A DNA stretch of 64,000 bases from Sphingomonas sp. 3P27F8 (GTDB taxonomy: Bacteria > Pseudomonadota > Alphaproteobacteria > Sphingomonadales > Sphingomonadaceae): assembly GCF_005502745.1 (NCBI RefSeq), contig NZ_SCNL01000014.1:1-64000 (forward strand), read 5' to 3'. Within the stretch, counting starts at the first letter, position 1. Each line of letters begins with the position of its first letter. Under the pieces are notes generated by a model. That model saw nothing but the letters and a program-made list of their open reading frames with translations, was not told where the DNA came from and made no database searches. Positions 35,342-43,998 of the stretch are shown here, piece after piece. The position numbers were made by a program, and so were the translations under genes.

Positions 35342-35495
35342 CCGATCCCTTGACGTCCTGACCGGCGCCCTTGACCTTCTGCGCCTTGCCCTCGGCTTCG
35401 AGACTGGCGTTATCGGTCGCCTTGCCGATGCTTTCCTTGACGTTGCCGGCCAGCTTGTTGCCTGCCGCCTTCAGCTTGTCGGTTGCTTCACCCAT
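35313..35495 (-). CDS. CsbD-family stress-response protein
   Basis: 60 aa: MGEATDKLKAAGNKLAGNVK, then ESIGKATDNASLEAEGKAQK, the CsbD pattern of short hydrophilic helices. Such proteins are induced by general stress; their mechanism is unclear. It is convergent with the HNH-like gene. AGGAG stands before its ATG. Confidence 0.88.
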   Translation of the reverse strand: MGEATDKLKAAGNKLAGNVKESIGKATDNASLEAEGKAQKVKGAGQDVKGSVKGALGDDI

Positions 35496-35618
35496 GATCG
35501 ATCTCCTGTCGTGAAATATCAGGACTGAGAACACTTTGCGCGTGAGCGCGATCCGTGCGGCCAGTCACGGCTGCACCATGAACGACCCTGCCTGCCGCCA
35601 TCATCCCGGTCTGCCGAG

Positions 35619-35668
35619 GGGGAGGAGAGAGAGAGGGAATCTGTCGAATCCATTGAGGGAGACGACAG
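35619..35668 (+). promoter_or_regulatory. Structured leader with looped SD (instance 4)
   Basis: A long purine/G-rich run (35617-35638) is followed by CTGTCG (35641-35646), which pairs with CGACAG (35663-35668), touching the ATG. GGGAGA (35657-35662) lies just inside the closing helix. The inner hairpin is weak here. Confidence 0.55.
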
Positions 35669-36337
35669 ATGACCCGGTTCCAGCCCAGCCCACGCCCTGA
35701 GACGACACCCTGGGACGCACCCGACCGCGCTGACCAGGTCCTGCCCGGCATCTGGCGCGTATCGACACCCAGTCATGGCGGATATGTCCTGTCGGACGAA
35801 CGCCAGGCCGCGATGCCCGAGGCGCTGCGCCGCGACGATCCTTACTATGAGGAAGACGTCGATTACGCGCTGGTGCTCTACGCCTTCGGCAGCGAGTTTC
35901 GCCGCCTGCCCATTCCGGGCATCGCCCTGCAGGTCGAGAACGCGCGCCGTTCGGTGCGCTGCTGGCATCCCGACCGCTGGACCGCGCTGACCGGCGAGGA
36001 AGTGTCGATCCACGACAGCCACGTCGTCCGCCGCCGCGCCGCCTATCAGGTGATCATCGGCCAGTACGAGAGCGTCTCGGCGTCGGGTTCCTGGGCGGAC
36101 TGGGTGCCCGAGGGCAAGGTCGGCTGCGTCTTCCGCCGTGTCGTCAGCGTCGATGCGCTCGGCTTCGCGCGCCACGAGGGCGCGCCGATCCACGGTCTCG
36201 TCGACAAGGACCGTTACGAACGCCGCCAGATGCCCGAGACGTTCGAGAGCCTCGACGCGGTCCGCGTCGAAAGCACCGCCCCGATCTCCAAACAGGTCGA
36301 CGCGAGCGCGCTCGCGCACCTCCTCCCCAGCGCCTGA
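35669..36337 (+). CDS. DUF7007-like protein
   Basis: 222 aa. IWRVSTPSHGGYVLSDERQAAMPEALRRDDPYYEEDVDYALVLYAF matches the DUF7007 pattern as I remember it, found on many alphaproteobacterial plasmids. The function is unknown. It follows a structured leader and is followed at 13 bp by the next gene. Confidence 0.65.
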   Translation: MTRFQPSPRPETTPWDAPDRADQVLPGIWRVSTPSHGGYVLSDERQAAMPEALRRDDPYYEEDVDYALVLYAFGSEFRRLPIPGIALQVENARRSVRCWHPDRWTALTGEEVSIHDSHVVRRRAAYQVIIGQYESVSASGSWADWVPEGKVGCVFRRVVSVDALGFARHEGAPIHGLVDKDRYERRQMPETFESLDAVRVESTAPISKQVDASALAHLLPSA

Positions 36338-36350
36338 AAGGACCGCCACG

Positions 36351-36905
36351 ATGAGCGTCTATCTCTATCTGTTCCACGGCCGCGCCACGCCCGACGAGGA
36401 CGTCGAAGACTGGGGCTGCGAAGGCCCCGCGATCGGACCGCTCGACTATGTCCACACCACCTATGGCAGCGAGGTGAAGATCCGCGGCGCGAAGGCGGTC
36501 CTGGAAAAGTTCTTCCCGAATTCGGAAATTCATTTCCACGACGGCTACGGCGAACACGCCATTCAGCTCGCCGGCGACTGCTTGCCCTACGACGGCAAAT
36601 TCTACGGTGACTGGTCGATCTGCACCGGGGATCGCTTGTGCTCGCCTGCCGCCTCCCGGGTCAAGCCGGTGTGCGACGACTGCGGCAGCGACAACGTCAC
36701 CAAGGACGCCGTCGCGGCCTGGGATGAGCCCGAACAGGCCTGGGTGCTGCTCAGCACCTACGATTCCACCACCTGCCAGGACTGCGAGCGCGAAAGCGAC
36801 GACATGCTCGAATGGCGGACGCTCGATGGTGCGCCCGCTCCCGATCCCGACGCTCCCGCCATCCCAGCCAACGATCCGGCGCCCCCTGATGCCGACGCCG
36901 CCTGA
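36351..36905 (+). CDS. Zinc-ribbon protein of unknown function
   Basis: 184 aa. An N-terminal domain (MSVYLYLFHGRATPDEDVED) is followed by a likely zinc ribbon: VCDDCGSDNV and TCQDCERESDD. The C-terminus is a Pro/Ala/Asp tail. AAAGGA precedes the ATG. It may contact nucleic acid or act as an adaptor. Confidence 0.6.
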   Translation: MSVYLYLFHGRATPDEDVEDWGCEGPAIGPLDYVHTTYGSEVKIRGAKAVLEKFFPNSEIHFHDGYGEHAIQLAGDCLPYDGKFYGDWSICTGDRLCSPAASRVKPVCDDCGSDNVTKDAVAAWDEPEQAWVLLSTYDSTTCQDCERESDDMLEWRTLDGAPAPDPDAPAIPANDPAPPDADAA

Positions 36906-36921
36906 CCCGGAGGACCACGCC

Positions 36922-38127
36922 ATGACCTGTGTCACCCCGATTCGCGCGCCCGAGGCCGCGGACAATCGCGTACCGCTCGGCCATCATTCGACCGGCACGC
37001 TCAGCCTCGACCTCGATCGCCTGCTTGCCGGACGCCTGCTCATCCAGGGCAGCTCCGGGGCGGGCAAGAGCAGGACCTTGCGCCGGATCATCGAGGAGGC
37101 GTTCGACTATACGACGCTTGCGATCGTCGACCCCGAGGGGGAATTCGAGAACCTCGCCCGCCATATCGGCGCGACCACGATCCGCGCGGTCGAACTCACC
37201 GCCGACGGGCTGACGGCCGCGGCGACGCGCAGCCGGCGACATCGGCTGTCGATGCACATCGACCTCACCGACCTCGATCCCGACCAGCGGATCATCAAGG
37301 CAGCCGCGTTCTTTGCCGGCCTGGTCGGCGCACCGCGCGAGGACTGGGCGCATACCATGCTGGTGTGCATCGACGAGGGCCATCTGCTCGCACCGCATGT
37401 CGCCGGTTCCGCGCTCGATGCCGATGCCCGCCGGCTCGGCGTCGCCACCCTGACCGACCTGTGCGCGCGCGGCCGCAAGCGCGGTCTCGCCCCCGTCATC
37501 GCCACCCAGCGCCTCGCGAAGCTCTCCACCTCGGTCGTGTCCGAGCTGCAGAACGTGCTGGTCGGGCTCAACGTCTTCGACCGCGACATCGCGCGCGCGG
37601 CCGACCTGCTCGGCTTTCCCGCGCGTGACGCCGACCTGCTGCGCAACCTCGCCCCCGGCGATTTCTTCGCGATGGGTCCGGCGCTGTCGGCAACCCCGGT
37701 GCTGGCGCATATCGATCCCACCATCACCGAACATCTCGGCAAGACCCCGGAACTGCGTGCCGCCGCGTCCGTCGATGCCGACGAGGCGGCGAAGCTGCTC
37801 GATCTCGCGGGCCTGGCCGAGGTCGCGGACCACGGCCCCGCCATCGCCCTCAAGGGCACGCGCGCGCTCGACGCGTTCCTGCTCGATCCCGCTGCGACCG
37901 ACGCGGCCGCGATCATGGACGCGCTGAAGCGCATCTCCCCCAACGCCAGCACCGCGCGCGACCTCGCACGGCACCTGTCGCTCGACGCCGAGCGCACCGA
38001 CCGCGCGCTCAACCTCCTGTCGGCGATCGCCGCGGTCGACACCATGCCCAAGGGCGACGACCGCATCGCCCGCCTGCATGCACGGCTGCGCGCGCGGCTG
38101 AGCGACGTCGCCGTGGTGTCGCTGTGA
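36922..38127 (+). CDS. HerA/DUF87-like ATPase
   Basis: 401 aa. Walker A QGSSGAGKS (about 42-50) is preceded by GRLLIQ, the DUF87/HerA pattern; IVDPEGEFENL and Walker B MLVCIDEGHLL (DEGH, 151-154) and the sensor IATQRLAKLS follow. HerA-like ATPases drive DNA translocation and occur in defence and transfer systems. Its stop overlaps the start of the Myb/SANT-like gene (GTGA), so the two products probably act together. GGAGG precedes the ATG. Confidence 0.85.
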   Translation: MTCVTPIRAPEAADNRVPLGHHSTGTLSLDLDRLLAGRLLIQGSSGAGKSRTLRRIIEEAFDYTTLAIVDPEGEFENLARHIGATTIRAVELTADGLTAAATRSRRHRLSMHIDLTDLDPDQRIIKAAAFFAGLVGAPREDWAHTMLVCIDEGHLLAPHVAGSALDADARRLGVATLTDLCARGRKRGLAPVIATQRLAKLSTSVVSELQNVLVGLNVFDRDIARAADLLGFPARDADLLRNLAPGDFFAMGPALSATPVLAHIDPTITEHLGKTPELRAAASVDADEAAKLLDLAGLAEVADHGPAIALKGTRALDAFLLDPAATDAAAIMDALKRISPNASTARDLARHLSLDAERTDRALNLLSAIAAVDTMPKGDDRIARLHARLRARLSDVAVVSL

Positions 38128-39398
38128 CCGACCTCGCGCCCGATATCGTCGAGCTGGTCGCGTGTCCGAAGCTGCCCGAGCCGTGCGGGCGCCTGCGCGA
38201 GATGCCGTTCCGGCACGATGCCTGGACCCCCGACGAGATCGCCACGGTCGAACGCATGTTCTGCGACGACGCTGCGATCGACGACATCGTCGCCGCGCTC
38301 GGTCGCGGCCGCGCCGGCGTGCGCGACAAGATCGCCAAACTGGGCCTGCGCCGCAATTCGTCGCGTCCGTGGTCGACCGACGAAGACGCATGGCTCACCC
38401 GCGAATATGGCCTTCGCCCCACGGCCGATCTCGCTGGAGATCTCGGCCGCGCCTGCACCAGCGTCTATGCCCGCGCGGGCGTGCTCGGGCTGACCGAAGG
38501 AAATCCTCCAAAATGGAGCGACTGGGAGGATGCCCAGCTGCGCGCCGGCTACGCGCAGGCGATCCCGATCGCACAGATCGCCACGCTGATCGGACGCCCG
38601 CTGTCCGGCACCGCGACCCGTGCCAACGCGCTCGGTTTGCGCCATCCCAACAAGCCCGCTGACTGGACCGAGGCCGAGGCGACGCGGGCGCTGACGCTGG
38701 CCGGGGAGGGGCTTCGTTATATCGCGATCATCGACATTCTCGCCACAGAGGGCTTTCCGCGCAGGACCAAGGCTGGCTTCGGGCCGCACCTGCGCAAGCT
38801 CGGCTATGGCCGGGGATGGGGCCGCAACTGGACCCCTGACGAAGACACACTGCTCATCCGCGCCTATGCCGACGGGGCAAGCCTGACCCCGCTCACGACC
38901 AGGCTCGGCCGCACGAAATGCTCTATCCGCTGGCGCGCCGACTATCTCGGGTTGCGCGGCACACATGCCAACCGCGACGGGTTCCGGGGCGGGCCGGTGT
39001 GGAGCGACAATGATCTGGAAAGGCTGCGCGACCTTTACGGCACGATGCCGATGGACGCCCTGGCGACGAAGATGGGTCGCACCAAGGCTTCGCTGTTCAC
39101 GCGCGCGAACATCCTCGGCCTTGTCCACGGCTATCACCGGAAATGGACCGAAGAGGAGATCCGGGCGCTGCGCATCGCGCACGACTTCGGCGTCGCGCTG
39201 CCTGATGTTGCGGCAGCGATCGGCCGCAAATATCCAGCGGTCCACAAATATGCCGAAAAGCACGAGCTTCGCTTCTCGCGTCGCCCGCGCCGCGCAGCCC
39301 CCTGGACGCTCGCCGAAATTATCGCGCTCGATCCTTCGGGAACGGGCGTCACCGACCATGTTGCCATCCCCGGCACAATCGATGAGGAAAAGCCATGA
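38124..39398 (+). CDS. Protein with seven tandem Myb/SANT-like repeats
   Basis: 424 aa from the GTG that overlaps the ATPase stop. Repeats start at Trp 34, 83, 131, 181, 236, 293 and 341, with a partial eighth at 394. Each runs like W(T/S)xxExxxL...A..LGR....V..RA..LGL, a three-helix HTH of 40-45 residues. The array should wrap along DNA with several recognition helices. Its tight coupling to the HerA-like ATPase suggests it guides that motor to DNA. Related multi-repeat proteins are rare in bacteria; the assignment to SANT versus GcrA-like HTH needs structure comparison. Confidence 0.75.
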   Translation: MTDLAPDIVELVACPKLPEPCGRLREMPFRHDAWTPDEIATVERMFCDDAAIDDIVAALGRGRAGVRDKIAKLGLRRNSSRPWSTDEDAWLTREYGLRPTADLAGDLGRACTSVYARAGVLGLTEGNPPKWSDWEDAQLRAGYAQAIPIAQIATLIGRPLSGTATRANALGLRHPNKPADWTEAEATRALTLAGEGLRYIAIIDILATEGFPRRTKAGFGPHLRKLGYGRGWGRNWTPDEDTLLIRAYADGASLTPLTTRLGRTKCSIRWRADYLGLRGTHANRDGFRGGPVWSDNDLERLRDLYGTMPMDALATKMGRTKASLFTRANILGLVHGYHRKWTEEEIRALRIAHDFGVALPDVAAAIGRKYPAVHKYAEKHELRFSRRPRRAAPWTLAEIIALDPSGTGVTDHVAIPGTIDEEKP

Positions 39399-39580
39399 CG
39401 CCGCTTCGCCTCGCCCGCGATATCGCAACCGGCGCGCCGATCGACCGCGACACCCGGCGTGCCCGCCTCCTCGCGGCGCGGCGCTATGCGATCAACTCGG
39501 TCCCGCGTCGCGGTATCCTCAGCGGTCACTGGGACGCGGGCACCGTGGTCGGCGCGTTCCGCGACGGCAAGGCAGGCTGA
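39395..39580 (+). CDS. Small basic protein
   Basis: 61 aa, start overlapping the previous stop (ATGA). DTRRARLLAARRYAINSVPRRGILSGHWDAG is basic and partly helical. Possibly a DNA-binding accessory. No family is recognised. Confidence 0.5.
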   Translation: MTPLRLARDIATGAPIDRDTRRARLLAARRYAINSVPRRGILSGHWDAGTVVGAFRDGKAG

Positions 39581-39605
39581 CCAGGGCTCGGCCCGATGCG
39601 CCGAT

Positions 39606-39673
39606 GAAGGAGAGAGGGAGCGGGGAGGGAAGGCGTGACGGACGCCTGAGCCCTTTTCCAGGAGCGCACTCCC
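39606..39673 (+). promoter_or_regulatory. Structured leader with bulged SD (instance 5)
   Basis: GGGAG (39616-39620) can pair with CTCCC (39669-39673), which touches the ATG. Inside, AGGCGT (39631-39636) pairs with ACGCCT (39642-39647). AGGAG (39660-39664) is unpaired between them. A G-rich run precedes. Confidence 0.6.
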
Positions 39674-41371
39674 ATGATTCCCGCCACCATCGCGACCGCG
39701 GTCGCCCCCGAGACGATCGCCAAGGTCACGCGCCTGTTCAACAATACCGCGTTCGACGTCATCTGCGAACTCCTCCAGAACGCGCGCCGCGCCGGTGCGA
39801 CCGGCGTCGCGCTCGCGCTGAACGGCGCCGGCGCCGAGCACTTCCTGCACATCACCGATGACGGCCACGGCATCGCCGATCCGGTGAGCATCGTCACGCT
39901 CGGCCGCTCGGGCTGGTCCGACGAGACGCGCCGCGCCGAAGATCCCGCCGGCATGGGCGTGTTCAGCCTCGCAGGCCGCGACGTCATCATCCGCTCCTTC
40001 TCGAAACCCGACCGCCAGGGCTGGATGGCGCATATCCCGGCCTCGGCGTGGGAGACGAGCCGCCCGATCGCGATCGAACCCGATCCGATCATGCGCGGCA
40101 CCGCGATCACCGTGCGCGTGCCCGACGAGTGGCTGAAGACGCTCGAGCGCGACGTGGCCCGCGCCGCCAAACATTATCCGGTTCCCGTGACCTGGAACGG
40201 CGCGGTCCTTCCGCAGGAGGACTGGCTGAAGGACGCGGTCCATGTCGAGGAATGGTACGGCGTGCGCATCGGCGTGTTCCAGAAACACCCCTCGCATTAT
40301 TCCTCGCGCGACGGACGCCTCAACTTCCACGGGCTGACCATCCCGTGCGACCTGCCGTATGTTCAGGAAGTCGACCGGGGCGGCCACTGGATCGCGCGGG
40401 TCGACATCTTCGACGCGCCGCAAATCCAGCTCGTCCTCCCGGCGCGCAAGGAAGTGGTCGAGAACACCGGCATCGCCGCCCTGCGCGATGCGGTCCGGCT
40501 CGCGATCTACCGCGCGATCGAGGCCGCGGGGACGCACCGGCTGTCGGCGCATGACTGGCGCGAGGCGCGCTCGCTCGGTATCGCACTACCCGAAGCCGAG
40601 CCCTATCTGTTCGCATGGACCGCCTATGCGGCCGACAGCTCGCGCAACTACGAGAGCGGCGCACGCGTGACCGACACCGGCATGGTGCTGATGCCCGACT
40701 TCGATGCGCTGATCGGCCAACCCGCGCAGGCGGCGATCGCGAAGCATAATCCGTTCGGTGGTCCGCTGGTCGAGGCCCAGGACGCGTTCAAGGGCTATGG
40801 CTGGTACGATATCCTCGCCCGTGTCGAGGATATGCGGTTCCGCGTCACCCAGGGCGACCGCACCTTCATCGTCTCCGACAGCCGCGAAGCCCCCGCCGAG
40901 GCGGAAAACGGTTGGGTCGAGGCTATCACGCTCGAGGCGACGATGAGCCACGCCGGCGCATTCATCGAGGTATCGACCGACGCGGATGTCGCCTTCGCAC
41001 CCGACCAATGGTCGTGCAACTCGGTCGACGAGACGTCCGTCTTCGTCCGCCGGGGCAGCGAAATCACCGCGCTCGGCGTCGCCGACATCCTCGAAAGCGC
41101 GATCTTCTATGCCAGCGACGACAGCGATGCCGACAGCTACGATACGCAGCTCGAGCGCTTCCAGGCCGATGCCGCCGAACGAATCATCGGCCTGCTCGAA
41201 GGCGACGATGCCGCGCTTGAGAACCGCATTCGCGACAAGCTGGCGGGGCATTATTTCCTCGTCCCCGAGGACCGGACGGTCACCGTCGTCATCAATCGCG
41301 ACCGGCTCGACGTGACGATCACGCCCCGCGCGGTTCCCGCCGCGCCCAAGGCCGCGGCGGAGGACGCGTGA
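39674..41371 (+). CDS. GHKL (Hsp90-like) ATPase
   Basis: 565 aa. The N-terminal Bergerat fold shows ICELLQNARRAGAT (N box, E32/N36), DDGHGI (G1, 62-67) and EDPAGMGVFSL (G2, 89-99). The middle part is MutL/Hsp90-like in length, and the C-terminus has no recognised domain. GHKL ATPases act as clamps or chaperones and appear in several bacterial defence and counter-defence systems. It starts a run of tightly packed genes that continues with the PP-loop enzyme. Confidence 0.82.
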   Translation: MIPATIATAVAPETIAKVTRLFNNTAFDVICELLQNARRAGATGVALALNGAGAEHFLHITDDGHGIADPVSIVTLGRSGWSDETRRAEDPAGMGVFSLAGRDVIIRSFSKPDRQGWMAHIPASAWETSRPIAIEPDPIMRGTAITVRVPDEWLKTLERDVARAAKHYPVPVTWNGAVLPQEDWLKDAVHVEEWYGVRIGVFQKHPSHYSSRDGRLNFHGLTIPCDLPYVQEVDRGGHWIARVDIFDAPQIQLVLPARKEVVENTGIAALRDAVRLAIYRAIEAAGTHRLSAHDWREARSLGIALPEAEPYLFAWTAYAADSSRNYESGARVTDTGMVLMPDFDALIGQPAQAAIAKHNPFGGPLVEAQDAFKGYGWYDILARVEDMRFRVTQGDRTFIVSDSREAPAEAENGWVEAITLEATMSHAGAFIEVSTDADVAFAPDQWSCNSVDETSVFVRRGSEITALGVADILESAIFYASDDSDADSYDTQLERFQADAAERIIGLLEGDDAALENRIRDKLAGHYFLVPEDRTVTVVINRDRLDVTITPRAVPAAPKAAAEDA

Positions 41372-41372
41372 C

Positions 41373-41567
41373 ATGGCGCGCTACAACCACGCCTACACGC
41401 TCGCCTTCAGCCTCGTCTCGAACGACGACAAGGGCCACGACGTCGATGCGCGCCAGCTGAAGGCGGCGCTGCTCGCACGGATCGAGAATCTCGACGAGGA
41501 GGGTAGCTGGATCGAGTCTGCCGGTGCGCCCTATGACACCTATCTAGAACCGGAGGAGGCGCCATGA
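41373..41567 (+). CDS. Small hypothetical protein
   Basis: 64 aa, 1 bp after the GHKL gene and overlapping the next start (ATGA). AFSLVSNDDKGHDVDARQLKAALLARIENL has helix character and an acidic end. Function unknown; co-translation with its neighbours is likely. Confidence 0.55.
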   Translation: MARYNHAYTLAFSLVSNDDKGHDVDARQLKAALLARIENLDEEGSWIESAGAPYDTYLEPEEAP

Positions 41568-42529
41568 CCGGCGCGCCAGTTCCGGTCGTGCCGCTGGCGC
41601 CGCCGCCACCAGTGGTGCTGGCCTACGGCATCGGCGTCGACAGCACCGCGCTGCTGATCGAGAAGCACGCGCGCGGCGAAGCGCCTGACCTCGTGCTGAC
41701 CGCCGATACCTCGGTCGAGAAACCGGCGACCTACGAATATCTCGACGTGATCCGGCCCTGGATGCGCGACCGCGGTATCCGTTTCGAGCTGGTCAGCTAT
41801 GTCCCGAAGCGATTCAAGCACTGGCCGCCCTATTACGGCATCCTCGAGATGTGCCTGACCAATGCCACGCTGCCGAGCAAGTCGCTCGGCGGGTCGAGTT
41901 GCAGCCTCAAATACAAGAAGGCGCCGCAGGACAAATTCCTGTCGACCTGGCAACCAGCGGTCGACGCTTGGGCGCGCGGGCAGCGCGTCGTTCGCCTGAT
42001 CGGCTATGACGCCGGACCGCGCGACACCGCGCGCGCCAACCATGCGCTGTCGATCGACGATCCGCTGTACGACTGCGAGTACCCCTTGCGCGAATGGCGA
42101 TGGGACCGGCCCGACTGCGTCGCCCGCATCCAGGCCGAGGGTCTGCCGGTGCCACCCAAATCGGCGTGCTGGCTGTGCATCGCCAACCATCCGAGCGAAA
42201 TCCGCGGCCTCCCGCAATGGTGCCTGCGACTCATCGTGCTGGTCGAGGCACGCGCCGCCCCGCGACTGCACACGGTCGAGGGCCTGTGGCGCAGATCGAC
42301 CCGCGCGCGCCCGGGATCGATGACCGCCTTCATCCGCGACGAGCACCTCCTGCCGGCTGACGAGATCGACCGGATCATCCGCGATGCGCCGCTCGACCTC
42401 ATCCGGTTCCAGGATGTCGCGGCCGTCATCCCGCTCGGCGAGCGCCCGACGATGGGCGACTGGCTCGACCGCTTCCATGCGGCCTTTCCCGAACGAGGCC
42501 GGGGACGAAGCGACGCGCTCGCCGCCTGA
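41564..42529 (+). CDS. PP-loop (PAPS-reductase-like) enzyme 1
   Basis: 321 aa. The PP-loop is AYGIGVDSTAL (about 20-30, a variant of SGGxDS). Possible metal/cluster Cys lie in GGSSCSLKYK (Cys 113) and SACWLC (Cys 202, 205). This is the adenine-nucleotide alpha-hydrolase family of phages and plasmids, relatives of PAPS reductase and DndC. By analogy it may activate or sulfurate a base or nucleotide. It is not part of a sulfate assimilation operon. It lies upstream of the DUF3768, DpdA-like and Mom-like genes. Confidence 0.78.
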   Translation: MTGAPVPVVPLAPPPPVVLAYGIGVDSTALLIEKHARGEAPDLVLTADTSVEKPATYEYLDVIRPWMRDRGIRFELVSYVPKRFKHWPPYYGILEMCLTNATLPSKSLGGSSCSLKYKKAPQDKFLSTWQPAVDAWARGQRVVRLIGYDAGPRDTARANHALSIDDPLYDCEYPLREWRWDRPDCVARIQAEGLPVPPKSACWLCIANHPSEIRGLPQWCLRLIVLVEARAAPRLHTVEGLWRRSTRARPGSMTAFIRDEHLLPADEIDRIIRDAPLDLIRFQDVAAVIPLGERPTMGDWLDRFHAAFPERGRGRSDALAA

Positions 42530-42572
42530 AGTCCCCGCCACCATCGCTATCGACCAAACGGAGGATCATCAC

Positions 42573-42932
42573 ATGATTTCGACCGCCACCGAAACGCGCC
42601 TCGAAGCCGTGGCCAGGCTCAACGACCGTTGCCGCCAGGGGTTCGACCGCACCGCGAAGATCGTCATGACGCGCGCGTGCCTCGGCGCGCTGTCGAACGG
42701 CACGCTCGCCTCGGAAGCCGTCGCCCAGGCGCATGTCCTGCAGGCGCTGCGCCGCTACACTTTCCCCGCCGACTGTCCCGAGCGCGATCGCGGCCAGTTC
42801 GAGCTGTCAGGCGAGACGATACACTTCCGTATCGATTATTATGACGTGGCGCTGGAATGGGGATCGGAAGACCCCGCCGACGCCAGCATCACGCGCCGTG
42901 TTCTCACGCTCATGCTGCGCGAGGATCTGTGA
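42573..42932 (+). CDS. DUF3768 protein
   Basis: 119 aa. IHFRIDYYDVALEWGSEDPADASITRRVLTLML is the DUF3768 signature; the N-part VARLNDRCRQG...IVMTRACLGAL also fits. The family is frequent on alphaproteobacterial plasmids and its role is unknown. CGGAGG precedes the ATG. Confidence 0.85.
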   Translation: MISTATETRLEAVARLNDRCRQGFDRTAKIVMTRACLGALSNGTLASEAVAQAHVLQALRRYTFPADCPERDRGQFELSGETIHFRIDYYDVALEWGSEDPADASITRRVLTLMLREDL

Positions 42933-42962
42933 TGCGTATTGTCGGAATGGCCGACAGCTATC

Positions 42963-42980
42963 AGCTAGCTGGCCGCTAGA
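42963..42980. repeat. GCTAGC-type site upstream of the DpdA-like gene
   Basis: AGCTAGCTGG followed by CCGCTAG fills most of the 50-bp gap between the DUF3768 gene and the DpdA-like gene. It looks like the sites around the ParA/RHH operon and may be an operator for the same RHH protein. Confidence 0.45.
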
Positions 42981-42982
42981 CG

Positions 42983-43987
42983 ATGACGATCGAGATCATC
43001 CTCGGCCTGCCGCATCTCGCAAACGGGCCTATCCTTCAGCGCGCGGTCGCGCTGCAAGCACCGGTGCTGATCTCGGCCAATTGTCTGTCGCGCTGGCGCA
43101 AGGCCGATGGCTGGCGCGAGTGGTCGGGATGGCGCACCGGAACGCTCGCCAACGCGCGACCGCTCGCCAGCGTCGACCTCGATTCCGCCGGTTACACCAT
43201 GATGGTCCGCTATGGCGGGCTTCCCTGGAGCATCGCCGATTACATGGCGCTCGCCGCGTCATGGCCGTTCCGACGCATCTCGTCGGTCGATTACTGCTGC
43301 GAAGAGGGCGTTGCCCACGACCGCGAGGAAGTGCTCGACCGCATCGCGCGCACCACCGCCACCAACCGAGAATGCTTTGCCCGCGCCGACGACTTGGCCA
43401 TCCGCGACCGGCTGATGCCCGTGCTGCAGGGCCGCGTGCCCGACGACTACGTCCGTTCACACGACGCGATCGGCGGTCTGATCCTGCCCGGCACCGTCGT
43501 CGGCATCGGCAGCATGTGCCGGCGACCGATCCACGGTCCCGAAGGGCTGATCGCCGTCGTCGAGCGGCTGACCCGCATCCTGCCGATCGGCGTCAAGGCG
43601 CACCTCTTCGGGGTGAAAGGCGATGCCCTGCCGTACCTCACGCCGTTCGCACGCTGGATCGCCTCGATAGACAGCCAGGGATGGGGCGTAGGCGTGCGAC
43701 AGCACGCGCTCAGGCATCGCATCGCCAAGACCGACGCGCTCGGCGCCGACTTCATGGAACGCTGGTATCGCACGCAATGCGCGCGAACGCTCGAAACACC
43801 GCGACACCTGCCCGAGGCCGCGGCGTCTGCTCCACCGCCACCAACCGCCGACCCCTGGGAACGCGCGATCGCGCAGGCTCGCGCCGAGATCCGCGCCCTG
43901 ATCGAGAGCGGCGATCTCGATCACGATGAGATCACCACCGGATGGATCGAGACCTGGGCGGCCGAGATCTACGCCGACGCGGCCTGA
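42983..43987 (+). CDS. DpdA/TGT-like base-exchange enzyme
   Basis: 334 aa with the layout of tRNA-guanine transglycosylase paralogs acting on DNA (DpdA): DLDSAGYTMM (67-71, counterpart of the TGT DSGG site), SSVDYCCEE (100-108), PVLQGRVPDDY (147-150), VGIGSMCRR (174-177), AHLFGVKGDALPYL (207-212) and IASIDSQGW (228-234, candidate nucleophile Asp). DpdA inserts 7-deazaguanine derivatives such as preQ0 into DNA. No queC/D/E genes are in the window, so the host would supply the base. The neighbouring Mom-like gene starts 11 bp later. A tRNA role is less likely because of the context, but not excluded. Confidence 0.72.
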   Translation: MTIEIILGLPHLANGPILQRAVALQAPVLISANCLSRWRKADGWREWSGWRTGTLANARPLASVDLDSAGYTMMVRYGGLPWSIADYMALAASWPFRRISSVDYCCEEGVAHDREEVLDRIARTTATNRECFARADDLAIRDRLMPVLQGRVPDDYVRSHDAIGGLILPGTVVGIGSMCRRPIHGPEGLIAVVERLTRILPIGVKAHLFGVKGDALPYLTPFARWIASIDSQGWGVGVRQHALRHRIAKTDALGADFMERWYRTQCARTLETPRHLPEAAASAPPPPTADPWERAIAQARAEIRALIESGDLDHDEITTGWIETWAAEIYADAA

Positions 43988-43998
43988 CGGAGGTAACC

